10,623 bases of DNA, taken from positions 1-10,623 of the forward strand of contig JACVJH010000261.1 in NCBI GenBank assembly GCA_015711895.1, in the 5' to 3' direction. Positions 1 to 7,313 of this stretch are shown in pieces. This stretch comes from Candidatus Solincola tengchongensis. Its GTDB lineage: Bacteria > Actinomycetota > Geothermincolia > Geothermincolales > RBG-13-55-18. Position numbers and translations under genes: made by a program. The notes under the pieces were generated by a model that saw only the letters and a program-made list of their open reading frames with translations, was not told the DNA's origin and did not search any database. Numbering within the stretch: position 1 is the stretch's first letter; the number at the start of each line of letters is the position of its first letter.

Positions 1-1295
1 ACCTCCGTCCCCGGGTTCTGCACCAGGACGAAGGTGTCGAAATTGTCTCCCAGCGTGCACCCCTCGGCGAGGTACCAGGAGAAGGTCTGGAACTCATAGA
101 CCACCGCATCGCCGTCGCCGTCGTACCAGGTCACGTTGTAGACGTCGGTTCCGCTGGCACTATACTTCGTGCCCAGATTCACGATGAAGTTCCCGGACGC
201 ATCGCTCTGGGTCTCGTAGACCACCGGCGTGCCGTAGGGGTCCATGGTCACCCGTATGGCCCGGTTGCCGGGCGCGGTCCCCTCCACTCGGTTGAGGGCG
301 GGGTCGCACTTGGCGCTCACGTCGCGGACGGTTATGCTGCGCGCCCCTCCCATGTTGCAGGACACGACGTCACCGTCCTTAACGTCGTAATCGGAGAACC
401 AGGCCTCAAAGAAACCGTCCCCGAGGGTGGTGGCGTTCCGGGAATGTCCGTCTACGCTCACCGTGAGCGAGGTACCCGGCACGTAGTAACCCAGGACCTC
501 ATCGTACTGCGGGTAGACCACTAGGGCCGTGCCGGAACCCGAGGCCACGTTCATCACCGTGTTCCCTGCCGCATCGGCGGCAAATACTAGGGCCGCGTCG
601 CCCGCTCTCAGGTCGAGGCCCGTGAAATCGAGGATGAAGGAACCGGCGGGCCCAGCGGAGGCCTGCGCCTGCGCCAATCCAGGGGGCACGTCGGCGTAAT
701 AGGTTGAAGGCGCCACGATGTAAGCCGTGACCTGGTTGCCGGAGGCCGTGGTTCCCGAAACACGGTCGTTGGAAAAGTCGAGGGTCCCGGTGAGGGTGCA
801 GTCCACGGTCACCGGAGCCCCAGCCGCGAGGTCGGTGACCTTCACCTTGTCGCCAGAGACTATGTCTCCCGTCGAAAGATCGACCTTGAACCACCCGTCC
901 GCGCCGGCCGCCTTGGTGACCGATTGCTTGAGGGTGACGCCGTCGCTCTGGAAGAGCTCGACCTTCACGTTTCCTTCCGGAGTGGTGATGAACCCCTCCA
1001 CCGTGTCGTAAGGGATGGTGATTCTGAGGCTTCCCGCCTGTACTCCCGCGGCGCGGAAGTCTCCTTCGGGGGCGTGCTCCGGCCAGGACATCTCCCTTTC
1101 CGCCAGGCGCCGATGGGCCTCATCGGGGGAGGAGGGCAGCCTGTGCAGCGGGTCCCGGGGTGCGTCGGATCCCGGCTCCGACACTCCGACCGCCGAGCCG
1201 TGGGCCTGGGAGATCATGGGAATAAGCGTCAGAAGACCGGCGACGAGAAGGGAGCAGATGATGTACACGGCCGGCTTTTTCCTCAGTTTTCTCAT
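1..1295 (-). CDS. Secreted multi-module beta-sandwich (Ig-like) protein, 3' end beyond window
   Basis: Runs off the left edge, so the C-terminus is missing; about 431 codons are visible. The N-terminus has a basic stretch (RKLRKK) and a hydrophobic core ending near SQA-HG, a typical Sec signal peptide. A Pro/Glu-rich linker follows, then about four similar modules of 75-95 residues with a pattern of 'V.G....G..V.V', 'D..G.F.VDF' and 'GD.V.V', as in Ig-like or carboxypeptidase-regulatory-like beta folds. Near the left edge is WYLAEGCTLGDNFDTFVLVQ followed by NPG, a motif I know from large secreted actinobacterial proteins; it probably opens another domain. An ATG also lies at 1301, but an AGGGG box is 8 nt from 1295 and only 2 nt from 1301, so 1295 is preferred. 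It follows the 1324-2097 gene with a short gap (operon). The role is unknown; surface or extracellular matrix is inferred. Confidence 0.8.
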   Translation of the reverse strand, partial: MRKLRKKPAVYIICSLLVAGLLTLIPMISQAHGSAVGVSEPGSDAPRDPLHRLPSSPDEAHRRLAEREMSWPEHAPEGDFRAAGVQAGSLRITIPYDTVEGFITTPEGNVKVELFQSDGVTLKQSVTKAAGADGWFKVDLSTGDIVSGDKVKVTDLAAGAPVTVDCTLTGTLDFSNDRVSGTTASGNQVTAYIVAPSTYYADVPPGLAQAQASAGPAGSFILDFTGLDLRAGDAALVFAADAAGNTVMNVASGSGTALVVYPQYDEVLGYYVPGTSLTVSVDGHSRNATTLGDGFFEAWFSDYDVKDGDVVSCNMGGARSITVRDVSAKCDPALNRVEGTAPGNRAIRVTMDPYGTPVVYETQSDASGNFIVNLGTKYSASGTDVYNVTWYDGDGDAVVYEFQTFSWYLAEGCTLGDNFDTFVLVQNPGTE

Positions 1296-1303
1296 CTTCA
1301 TCA

Positions 1304-1308
1304 CCCCT
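1304..1308 (-). promoter_or_regulatory. Ribosome binding site that decides the start at 1295
   Basis: The minus strand reads AGGGG here. Spacing is 8 nt to the ATG at 1295 and only 2 nt to the in-frame ATG at 1301, so initiation at 1295 is favoured. The box lies in the short gap after the stop of the upstream gene. Confidence 0.55.
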
Positions 1309-1323
1309 GCCCTCTTCCCCGAA

Positions 1324-2097
1324 TCATCCACCGACGCCCTCGATGTTGGTGAGGTGCCAGATGTTGTAATCCTTGCGCAGGGTCATCTGCGCCTGTTCGA
1401 TGCGGCCCCCGATACCCACCACGCGCCCGGTGAGGATGGTCTCCGTGTCCGAGGGCCGGGACACCGAGTCCACTACCATGTAGTCCAGTCGGCCCTGCGC
1501 CACCTTGGTCAGGAATTCCTGCAGCTCCACGAGCTCCCTGGCCAAGTCGTCCTCGAAGCTGGCGGGCACCACGTAGTTGGTACCTCCTCCCAGCTCTCCG
1601 GTCAGCTGGCGCACGGCGGCGATGCGCCACAGCCCGCCCTCGTACTTCAGGACCATGGTCCCGTTGTGTTTGGTGCCGTCTGTGGTGGTCACCGTGAAAT
1701 AGAGGTAGGAGGAGTTCGGGTCCCCGGGGGGTTGATAATCGGTGGCGATGGCGTCCAGCCGCTTGATGCGACCTTCAGCCAGAGCGATGAAGAAGTTCTG
1801 GTGACGCTGGGTCTCCGTGACGTAACGCATGGTTGGGGTATCCTGTGAGAAGCTCTCCCCGGTGGGATAACCGGCGGCCTCCACCTCACCGGAGTTCGCG
1901 GCGAGCGCTTCCTCTCCCGCTTCTCCCGCCTCTCCATTTTCGGGGCGTATGCTATCACCCGGAGCCGCACCCTCCTTCACCGCCTCCCCGGAGCCTTCCC
2001 CGCCCACGAGATCGGCGATCTTCCAGGCGGCCAGGGCGAGGGTGCTGGAGGCGAGAGCGACGGCCAAGACGATGACGACTATCCTTCGCACTCCCAT
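1324..2097 (-). CDS. Exported or membrane-anchored protein with duplicated C-terminal module
   Basis: 257 residues. Residues 1-25 (MGVRRIVVIVLAVALASSTL then ALAAW) form a signal peptide or single membrane anchor. Residues about 30-80 are a low-complexity Gly/Glu/Ala linker, suggesting a tether. The rest holds two related units. Each has an amphipathic helix with A(E/Q)GR(I/L), an acidic stretch, beta strands and an M(V/T)L(K/R)....(L/I)W(R/H)(I/L) strand: FIALAEGRI ... MVLKYEGGLWRI, then FLTKVAQGRL ... MTLRKDYNIWHL. This helix-then-sheet pattern resembles NTF2-like or DUF4878-like folds, but I cannot name a family. The frame is open up to a GTG at 2124; the ATG at 2097 is chosen because it begins the signal peptide and has GGGAG 5 nt upstream. 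It is the first gene of the operon with the 1-1295 gene. The function is unknown; the pair may form one exported complex (inference). Confidence 0.8.
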   Translation of the reverse strand: MGVRRIVVIVLAVALASSTLALAAWKIADLVGGEGSGEAVKEGAAPGDSIRPENGEAGEAGEEALAANSGEVEAAGYPTGESFSQDTPTMRYVTETQRHQNFFIALAEGRIKRLDAIATDYQPPGDPNSSYLYFTVTTTDGTKHNGTMVLKYEGGLWRIAAVRQLTGELGGGTNYVVPASFEDDLARELVELQEFLTKVAQGRLDYMVVDSVSRPSDTETILTGRVVGIGGRIEQAQMTLRKDYNIWHLTNIEGVGG

Positions 2098-2188
2098 CAC
2101 CTCTCCCGCTTCTTCACGGCGCACCGCTTCTGATGCCGGATGCCCGGACCGGCCCTCCCGGTGCTCGACCTCTTCGCCTTCCCGGTCG

Positions 2189-2216
2189 TTTATACCCTAT
2201 ACCAGCCCCTTAAAAA
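2189..2216 (-). promoter_or_regulatory. Candidate promoter of the minus-strand two-gene operon
   Basis: On the minus strand TTTTTA (2216-2211) is followed after 16 nt by TATAAA (2194-2189). The -10 is good and the -35 weak. Transcription would start near 2182, giving a leader of about 85 nt before the ATG at 2097. The T-rich -35 tract lies just after a short stem (TGCC/GGCA at 2226-2241), so the same bases could act as a weak terminator for RNA coming from upstream. Confidence 0.4.
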
Positions 2217-2313
2217 CTAAAACCGGGCAAATCTTCCTGCCGTGCATCGAGTCCGCGAGCCCCTTTTATTAAACCAAGCTCTGTTTGTTCTGTAAACCAA
2301 TGTCTTGAACCAT

Positions 2314-2666
2314 GTTTTCGCATTAGCTCGAAAACCTTGAGATCTCTCCACGTCCTTACGGGCAGAGGCTCACGACTTCTGCGCCATTCAGGATTTCACC
2401 TCATCGGCATTTGCTTTCGAGGCCTCTCATCACGCATGCCTTTGCGCCCGCGTGGGTATTTGGGATACTCGGCGTTCAGCAGGGTTCTATGCGCCATAAC
2501 CCTCATCGTTCCACAGTCGGCAGCAGAGACTACGTGCCGATACGACAACCACCCTGGTTTATTTACGTGCCTTCGAACGGTTTCATGCGTGCGAGAAAAG
2601 CTTCTTCTTGTATATTCTCTTTTTTACAACCCCATCCGGAAAGCCAACCCGGTCTTAGAACCGTTC
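2314..2666 (-). ncRNA. Possible structured RNA, unassigned
   Basis: No convincing protein is encoded here, and composition is more A/T-rich than in the neighbouring genes. Several stems can be read: GAACGGTT (2575-2582) with AACCGTTC (2659-2666), enclosing about 76 nt; TCGGCA/TGCCGA (2517-2522 with 2535-2540); AGGGT/ACCCT enclosing TATG-CGC-CATA (2481-2503); GTTTTCG/CGAAAAC (2314-2320 with 2329-2335). A nested set around 2360-2440 uses GGGC/GCCC, AGAGGC/GCCTCT, GCC/GGC and AGG/CCT. On the minus strand C-GAAA-G and CC-GUAA-GG would be GNRA tetraloops, which argues for this strand. A TTGACA box lies just upstream (2701-2706). Families to test are HEARO/omega-RNA and group II intron fragments; I cannot confirm either. 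It could also be a long leader of the operon at 2097, or ordinary spacer with chance hairpins. Confidence 0.28.
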
Positions 2667-2677
2667 AAGCAGATTTA

Positions 2678-2706
2678 AATTAACGATTGCTGACATAAAT
2701 TGTCAA
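2678..2706 (-). promoter_or_regulatory. Candidate minus-strand promoter overlapping an inverted repeat
   Basis: The minus strand carries a perfect TTGACA (2706-2701), then 16-17 nt and GTTAAT or TTAATT (near 2684-2678), a weak -10. The -35 sits inside the inverted repeat TGACA-TAAAT-TGTCA (2691-2705), which could be an operator. A transcript from here would run through the hairpin-rich stretch toward the operon start at 2097. Confidence 0.33.
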
Positions 2707-3000
2707 GCAAACCATGTCCCTCTCGACGCTTCTCGGCCGGATGCCTTGCGCGACACCGCTCACGGGCAACAGGGCGCTCCGTAACGAGTATGCGGTAGGG
2801 TCGGACCACGCCTTCCGCTATGCTCCACACCTGTGCGCGTCTCCTCTCCGTGAGCATGTGGCAGGCTGCAGTCAAGAGCTGACCGTGGCCTCGAACGGCA
2901 ATATGATCCAGGCGGCCGGACGCGCTTGAGACGGAGAGAGCCTTACGTGCCGGTTGCCTTTCTCCGGCTTGAGAGCGGCAGAGGATCCCGCTTCCGCGAA

Positions 3001-3022
3001 AGTCATGCAGGAGCACATGACT
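3001..3022. repeat. 7-bp inverted repeat with a third arm copy nearby
   Basis: AGTCATG (3001-3007) and CATGACT (3016-3022) are perfectly complementary around an 8-nt loop. AGTCATGCA occurs again at 3077-3085. There is no T-run on either side, so it does not look like a terminator. It could be a protein-binding site or chance. Confidence 0.35.
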
Positions 3023-3133
3023 GGGAAGGGGGTGGCAATGAACATGATCGGGAAGAGGATGGCCATGGGATAGCCGAGTCATGCAAAGGATGTGCGGGTT
3101 TGAGGAGAATCCCAGCGCGCAGGATGGTCGAAG

Positions 3134-3151
3134 CGATAATATCGTTATAAT
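3134..3151 (+). promoter_or_regulatory. Candidate -10 box and adjacent palindrome upstream of the propeller gene
   Basis: A perfect TATAAT lies at 3146-3151, but no acceptable -35 is found at normal spacing (around 3123-3128). The palindrome CGATA-A-TATCG (3134-3144) abuts it, and ATC.TTATAA.GAT around the box is itself nearly symmetric, so an activator or repressor site is possible. If used, the leader to 3372 would be about 210 nt. Confidence 0.3.
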
Positions 3152-3359
3152 GATGATCTGGGATAGTAAGTAACGATTCGGGTTTGCCGGCGGCGAACAG
3201 CGGGATGGGAAAGGCCAGGACATGCGGTCGACATCGTCATGAGCGGGGTGATGTCGTTACCCGGGACAAGGGTCGCATAGAGGTCATGGAGGTATGCGGG
3301 AAAGCTTGTTGGGGCAAAGGAAGGCACAGGTGAGGGAAGGGGTTCCCGGTAAGCATTGC

Positions 3360-3363
3360 GGAG
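3360..3363 (+). promoter_or_regulatory. Ribosome binding site supporting the start at 3372
   Basis: GGAG lies 8 nt before the ATG at 3372, which begins a clear signal peptide. The upstream in-frame ATG at 3294 has GGAGG only 1 nt away and would put 26 non-signal residues in front of the signal peptide, so it is disfavoured. Confidence 0.5.
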
Positions 3364-3371
3364 CGGGGGGA

Positions 3372-6300
3372 ATGAGGGTTATTGCCGGTTCCCTGCGCGG
3401 TAGCGGGTTTATTCTGGGTTTTATTTCCATGTGCTCCTTGCTTCTCCTCGGCGCTTTGCCCGCCCCGGGGGCTCCGCGCATGAGATACCGGCCTGATGCC
3501 CTGGAGGAATTGCCGGGAGGTGCGCCTGCGCTCACAGACGTCTCCGCCGCGGATGCCGATCACGCCTGGGTGGTGGGCTCCGGGGGCTCGGTGTACGTGA
3601 CCGAGGACGGTGGGATGACCTGGATACCGCGTGACGCGGGGACGAGCGAGGACCTCCTGGCCGTATCCTCAGCCGTGAAGGATGGGGGGCCGAGTTGCGG
3701 CTGGGCCGCGGGAAGGCGCGGCGTCGGCCTGCGTACCACGGATGGGGGATGGAGGTGGGAGGTGCTGGAAACGGGAACCGGCCGGGACGTGACGGACATC
3801 ACCGCTGTGGACCGGGATTGCGCTTGGGCCGTGACCGAGGGCTCAATGGTGCTGCGCACGACCGATGGGGGAAGAAACTGGGAACACTTGGATCCCGGAA
3901 ACCAAAATCAACTGCGCTGCATTGCGGCACTAGACCGGGATACGGCCCTCGTTGCGGGGGAGAACGGCACCATATTCCTGACGCCGGACGGCGGTCGCAC
4001 CTGGCACCTCCAGGACTCCGCCACCGCCGACCACGTGATCGCCATGGCCGTGGTGGTGGAGGGAGAAGGGGGCAAGATCTACGCCCTCGGAGATGCGGGG
4101 ATGCTCACCAGGGCGGACCTCGTCTTCTCGGCGGATGGTGAAGGCTCGGCGGACGGTGAGGCCAGGGAATCCGGGGCGCCAGGGAGGAGGACTCTTTCGA
4201 GGGTCGATCTGTCGTGGTCCGCCGTGGACACGGGTGTGGAATCCGCCCCCCGCGCCTTGTGCGCCGCGGAGGGTGGAGTGGTGTGGGTGGGTGGAAGGAG
4301 TTTCCTCCGCCGGAGCATGGACGGCGGAAAGAGCTGGGAGACGCTGGAAACCGGGATCAAGGGGGAGATGAACTCCCTCTTCTCCGGGGGCCGTGATGAC
4401 CTCTGGGCGGTGGGCGAGGAAGGCCTGGCCATACGCAGCCGCGACGGAGGGAGGACCTGGGCCCCGCAATACGTGCCCCGTGGGAGGACCCTCCTGGACG
4501 TATGGGCTGCGGGCGGCGACACGGTATGGGCGGCGGGTGAAGGAGGGACCCTCCTGGTCACGACCGACGGGGGCTTCACCTGGTCGGAGGCGAGCCCGGG
4601 AACCGCCAAGGACCTCAACGCCGTGTCCGCCTCCGACGCCCGGAACGTGTGGGCGGCGGGCAGGGAGGGTGCCGTACTCCGCAGCTGGAACGGCGGGAGG
4701 AGTTGGGAAGAACAGCTCTCACACACGGCCTACGACCTCCTCGACCTCTACGCCGTGGACGGGAAGAGCGCCTGGGCCGTGGGTCGCAGGGGAGTGCTCC
4801 TCCGCACGTTCGATGAAGGTTACACCTGGTACCGGTTGGATAACGGTGAAGGCTCCGACCTCACCGGGATCTGGGCGGAGGATCCCCTCAACGCCTGGGC
4901 CGTGAGCCGCGAAGGCAGGGTGCTGCGCATAAGGGAAGGCGGGCAGGAACTGGAGTGGGTGGAAACCGGCGCTCCGGCCGGCCTGAGGGCCATCTCCGGT
5001 GCCCGTTCTGAGGGGGCGGTCGTCCTCCTGGCTGTCGGTGACGAAGGCACTTTGCTGCGCAGCGGAGACGGAGGCGCATCTTGGCAGAAAATGGATATAG
5101 GTTCCACCCTCCAGACGGAGGGTCCTCTCCCCGATCTCCTGAGCGTATCCATGCCCGATGCCCTGCACGCCTGGATATGCGGGGAGGGTGGTTTTCTGGC
5201 CCGTACCTCGGACGGCGGATTCACCTGGGAGAGGGTGGAAACGGAAACCGAAGAGGCCCTTCACGGGGTAGCTTCGCCGGACAAGGACACCTCGTGGTCC
5301 GTGGGTTGGAGGGGACTGATCCTCCACCGCCGCGCTTCGCCCCGCCTGGACATGGTCAGCCCACCCGAAGTGGAGGCCGAGGGGACGGTGACCCTCTTGG
5401 GTCTGGCCTTCGGGGAACGTAGCCCGGGATCCTCGGTCGCCATCGGCGGGCTGAAGGCCACGGAATATCTAGCCTGGACCGACAGCCTGATAAGGGTCCG
5501 TGTCCCGGTGGAAGCCTCCGTTCGCGAGGAGGTCAGGGTGATCACCTCCCGGGGGGTCTCTGCTCCCAGGGAATTAGTAATATTTCCCAAGTTGAAATGG
5601 GTGAGCCCGCGGCGGTGTCGCCCCGGGGAGCGCGTCACTCTGTCCGGGGCAGCCTTCGGGAGAGGGAGAGGCGACTCCTTCGTGTCCCTGGGCAAGGCGC
5701 GTGTGCAGGAGTACGAATACTGGTCCAACAATTGCATCCGGTTCAGGATGCCGGGAGGCCTGCCGCCGGTGGTGGAGATAAGGGTGACCACTCCTTCCGG
5801 CGCCTCCAAGCCCCTGAGGTTGAGCGTGAGCGCGGAACCCCATTCTGTACCGATGCCGCCGAAAACAAGGCCACGCCTGGACATCCTGGACCCCCCGACC
5901 GCCGCGGCCGGAAGTGAGGTCCGGATCCTGGGTTCCGGGTTCGGTCCCTCAAGGGGCGGTTCCTTCGTGAGCTTCGGAGGGGTCAGGGCCGTGGAATATC
6001 TTTCCTGGAGGGATGACCTGGTGGTGGTCAAGGTGCCCCGGGGAGCGGCCGGGCCTCTACAGGTCAAGGTGGTGGTCTCGGGTGTGGAATCCAACGCCCT
6101 GTCCTACACCGTCCTGGCCGGACCGGTCATCCGGTGCCTCAACCCTCCCTCCGGGCCCGCCGGTTCCTTGCTGGAGATCGTCGGAGAATGGTTCGGCGAC
6201 CACGAGGACGCGGCTCACTTCGTCTCCTTCGGGGGGATAAGCCCGGCCAGTTACGAGTACTGGTCGAACGGGCGTATCCTGGTGAGGGTCCCCGCGGGCC

Positions 6301-7184
6301 TTTCCGGAAACGTCCCGGTCACCGTGACCACCCCCGTCGCCGCTTCGGACCCCGTCCTCTTCACGGTGCGCCGACCGCACCTGCTGGGTGTCTCCGCCTC
6401 CGGGAACAGGGCTTTCGCGGTGGGTGAGAACGGGACGGTGATGGTCTCGGACGACTCAGGCAGAAACTGGAGGACAGTGGAAACGGGCACGAACCTCAGG
6501 CTCAACGCCGTCAGCGCCGCCGATCCCTATACCGCGTGGGCGGTGGGGGAGGGCGGGGTGATCCTCAAGACCGAGGACGGGGGAACCACGTGGGCACGCC
6601 ATCCGGTGGGAAGCACGGTGGACCTGAAGGGGATAAGCGCCGCCGACCCCTATACCGCATGGGCGGTGGGGGAGGGCGGGGTGATCCTCAAGACCGAGGA
6701 CGGCGGCGCCACGTGGAAACGCCAGCCGTCGGGCACCGGGGCCACGCTCAACGCCGTCAGCGCCGCCGATCCCTATACCGCGTGGGCGGTGGGGGAGGGC
6801 GGGGTGATCCTCAAGACCGAGGACGGCGGCGCCACCTGGACCCCCCAGAACTCGCGCCTGACGGCCTGCCTTCACGCCGTGTATGCGGTGGACCGCCATG
6901 AAGCGTGGGCGGTGGGGGAGGGCGGGGTGATCCTCAAGACCGAGGACGGCGGCGCAATCTGGACGGCGTTGGATCCCGGATGCCGCATCACCTGGCGCGC
7001 CGTCTGCGCTTCCTCCTCGCAGAGGGCTTGGGTCGCCGGTAGCTGCGCGGCTATGGTCACCGGCGACGGCGGGAGGACGTGGAGCGCAGCCGGCGCCGGA
7101 GCGGATTACCGGGCCGTCTGCTCCGGAGGTGGAGGGGCGCTGGCGGTGGGCATGTACGGGGCGACGGCCAGGTTCGCGCCCTGA
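3372..7184 (+). CDS. Secreted Ycf48/BNR-type beta-propeller protein with four central IPT/TIG domains
   Basis: 1270 residues. A signal peptide (MRVIAGSLRG, then a hydrophobic core to about residue 36) indicates export. Residues about 54-655 hold 14 repeats of about 41-43 residues with the pattern (V/I).A.D...AWAVGE.G.(I/V)L.T.DGG.TW; the T.DGG..W part is an Asp-box/BNR motif, and the spacing matches Ycf48-like photosystem II assembly propellers. One repeat (about residues 230-300) is degenerate and has a charged insertion. Residues about 658-1000 are four IPT/TIG Ig-like domains, each with 'PP...AG..V.I.G..FG', 'VSFGG..A.EY..W....I.V.VP' and 'V.V.T..G'. Residues about 1003-1270 carry seven more blades. 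As Ycf48-type propellers are seven-bladed, this suggests two propellers, an IPT stalk and a third propeller. The C-terminus shows no sorting signal or anchor. Ligand binding or adhesion at the surface is inferred; despite Ycf48 similarity nothing suggests photosynthesis. The gene stands alone, divergent from the exported-protein operon. Confidence 0.9.
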   Translation: MRVIAGSLRGSGFILGFISMCSLLLLGALPAPGAPRMRYRPDALEELPGGAPALTDVSAADADHAWVVGSGGSVYVTEDGGMTWIPRDAGTSEDLLAVSSAVKDGGPSCGWAAGRRGVGLRTTDGGWRWEVLETGTGRDVTDITAVDRDCAWAVTEGSMVLRTTDGGRNWEHLDPGNQNQLRCIAALDRDTALVAGENGTIFLTPDGGRTWHLQDSATADHVIAMAVVVEGEGGKIYALGDAGMLTRADLVFSADGEGSADGEARESGAPGRRTLSRVDLSWSAVDTGVESAPRALCAAEGGVVWVGGRSFLRRSMDGGKSWETLETGIKGEMNSLFSGGRDDLWAVGEEGLAIRSRDGGRTWAPQYVPRGRTLLDVWAAGGDTVWAAGEGGTLLVTTDGGFTWSEASPGTAKDLNAVSASDARNVWAAGREGAVLRSWNGGRSWEEQLSHTAYDLLDLYAVDGKSAWAVGRRGVLLRTFDEGYTWYRLDNGEGSDLTGIWAEDPLNAWAVSREGRVLRIREGGQELEWVETGAPAGLRAISGARSEGAVVLLAVGDEGTLLRSGDGGASWQKMDIGSTLQTEGPLPDLLSVSMPDALHAWICGEGGFLARTSDGGFTWERVETETEEALHGVASPDKDTSWSVGWRGLILHRRASPRLDMVSPPEVEAEGTVTLLGLAFGERSPGSSVAIGGLKATEYLAWTDSLIRVRVPVEASVREEVRVITSRGVSAPRELVIFPKLKWVSPRRCRPGERVTLSGAAFGRGRGDSFVSLGKARVQEYEYWSNNCIRFRMPGGLPPVVEIRVTTPSGASKPLRLSVSAEPHSVPMPPKTRPRLDILDPPTAAAGSEVRILGSGFGPSRGGSFVSFGGVRAVEYLSWRDDLVVVKVPRGAAGPLQVKVVVSGVESNALSYTVLAGPVIRCLNPPSGPAGSLLEIVGEWFGDHEDAAHFVSFGGISPASYEYWSNGRILVRVPAGLSGNVPVTVTTPVAASDPVLFTVRRPHLLGVSASGNRAFAVGENGTVMVSDDSGRNWRTVETGTNLRLNAVSAADPYTAWAVGEGGVILKTEDGGTTWARHPVGSTVDLKGISAADPYTAWAVGEGGVILKTEDGGATWKRQPSGTGATLNAVSAADPYTAWAVGEGGVILKTEDGGATWTPQNSRLTACLHAVYAVDRHEAWAVGEGGVILKTEDGGAIWTALDPGCRITWRAVCASSSQRAWVAGSCAAMVTGDGGRTWSAAGAGADYRAVCSGGGGALAVGMYGATARFAP
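6501..6949 (+). repeat. Four near-identical 123-bp coding repeats in the last propeller
   Basis: A 44-nt core is identical at 6537-6580, 6660-6703, 6783-6826 and 6906-6949, each exactly 123 nt (41 codons) after the last. It encodes WAVGEGGVILKTEDGG in every copy. Copies 1 and 3 are identical over 80 nt (6501-6580 and 6747-6826). The N-terminal blades of the same protein are far more diverged, so these copies arose by recent tandem duplication or are kept alike by conversion. Confidence 0.92.
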
Positions 7185-7215
7185 GATGAGTGGCTCCCGA
7201 CGTCCACCGAATGCC

Positions 7216-7249
7216 CCTAAAGGCGGCAGGCCCGGAGCCGCCGATTAGG
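7216..7249. terminator. Hairpin between convergent genes, possible terminator
   Basis: CCTAA-A-GGCGGC pairs with GCCGCC-GA-TTAGG around a 9-nt loop, giving 11 pairs with a small internal loop, starting about 31 nt after the stop of the propeller gene. No T-run follows on either strand, so termination is a guess from position and stability. Confidence 0.4.
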
Positions 7250-7313
7250 CGCGCACTCCAGGAGCCGCGTTCTGCGGATAGGGGAAAGGGCTGGATTGAT
7301 CCCCTCCCGTTCC

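Larger units (their letters stand above)
2707..3371. other. Intergenic stretch without a convincing gene
   Basis: This is the upstream region of the large plus-strand gene at 3372. Open frames exist (for example minus 2675-3223) but lack a ribosome binding site, a recognisable domain and sensible composition. What can be seen: a 7-bp hairpin at 3001-3022, a third copy of its arm at 3077-3083, an 11-base palindrome at 3134-3144 and a TATAAT at 3146-3151. No tRNA or terminal repeats of an insertion sequence were found. Confidence 0.5.

Noticed and set aside
1015..1848. 277-codon plus-strand open frame across the two minus-strand genes
   Set aside because: It lies antisense to two genes with clear signal peptides and ribosome binding sites, and crosses their junction.
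2575..2582. tRNA T-arm-like TTCGAA near this position
   Set aside because: No flanking 5-bp stem, anticodon arm or acceptor stem can be built around it.
2337..2678. 113-codon open frame on the plus strand
   Set aside because: No ribosome binding site or family resemblance; it overlaps the hairpin-rich stretch and reads like the antisense of a structured region.
2220..2720. Insertion sequence or complete group II intron
   Set aside because: No transposase or reverse transcriptase reading frame, no terminal inverted repeats with target duplication, and no recognisable intron domain V. A fragment is not excluded and is listed as a test.
2675..3223. 182-codon open frame on the minus strand
   Set aside because: No ribosome binding site, no recognisable domain, odd composition (rich in His, Pro, Arg, Ser), and it overlaps intergenic hairpins. 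In high-GC DNA such frames are common by chance.
6501..6949. CRISPR array
   Set aside because: The regular repeats are coding, in frame, with conserved codons between cores; the 123-bp period is one propeller blade.
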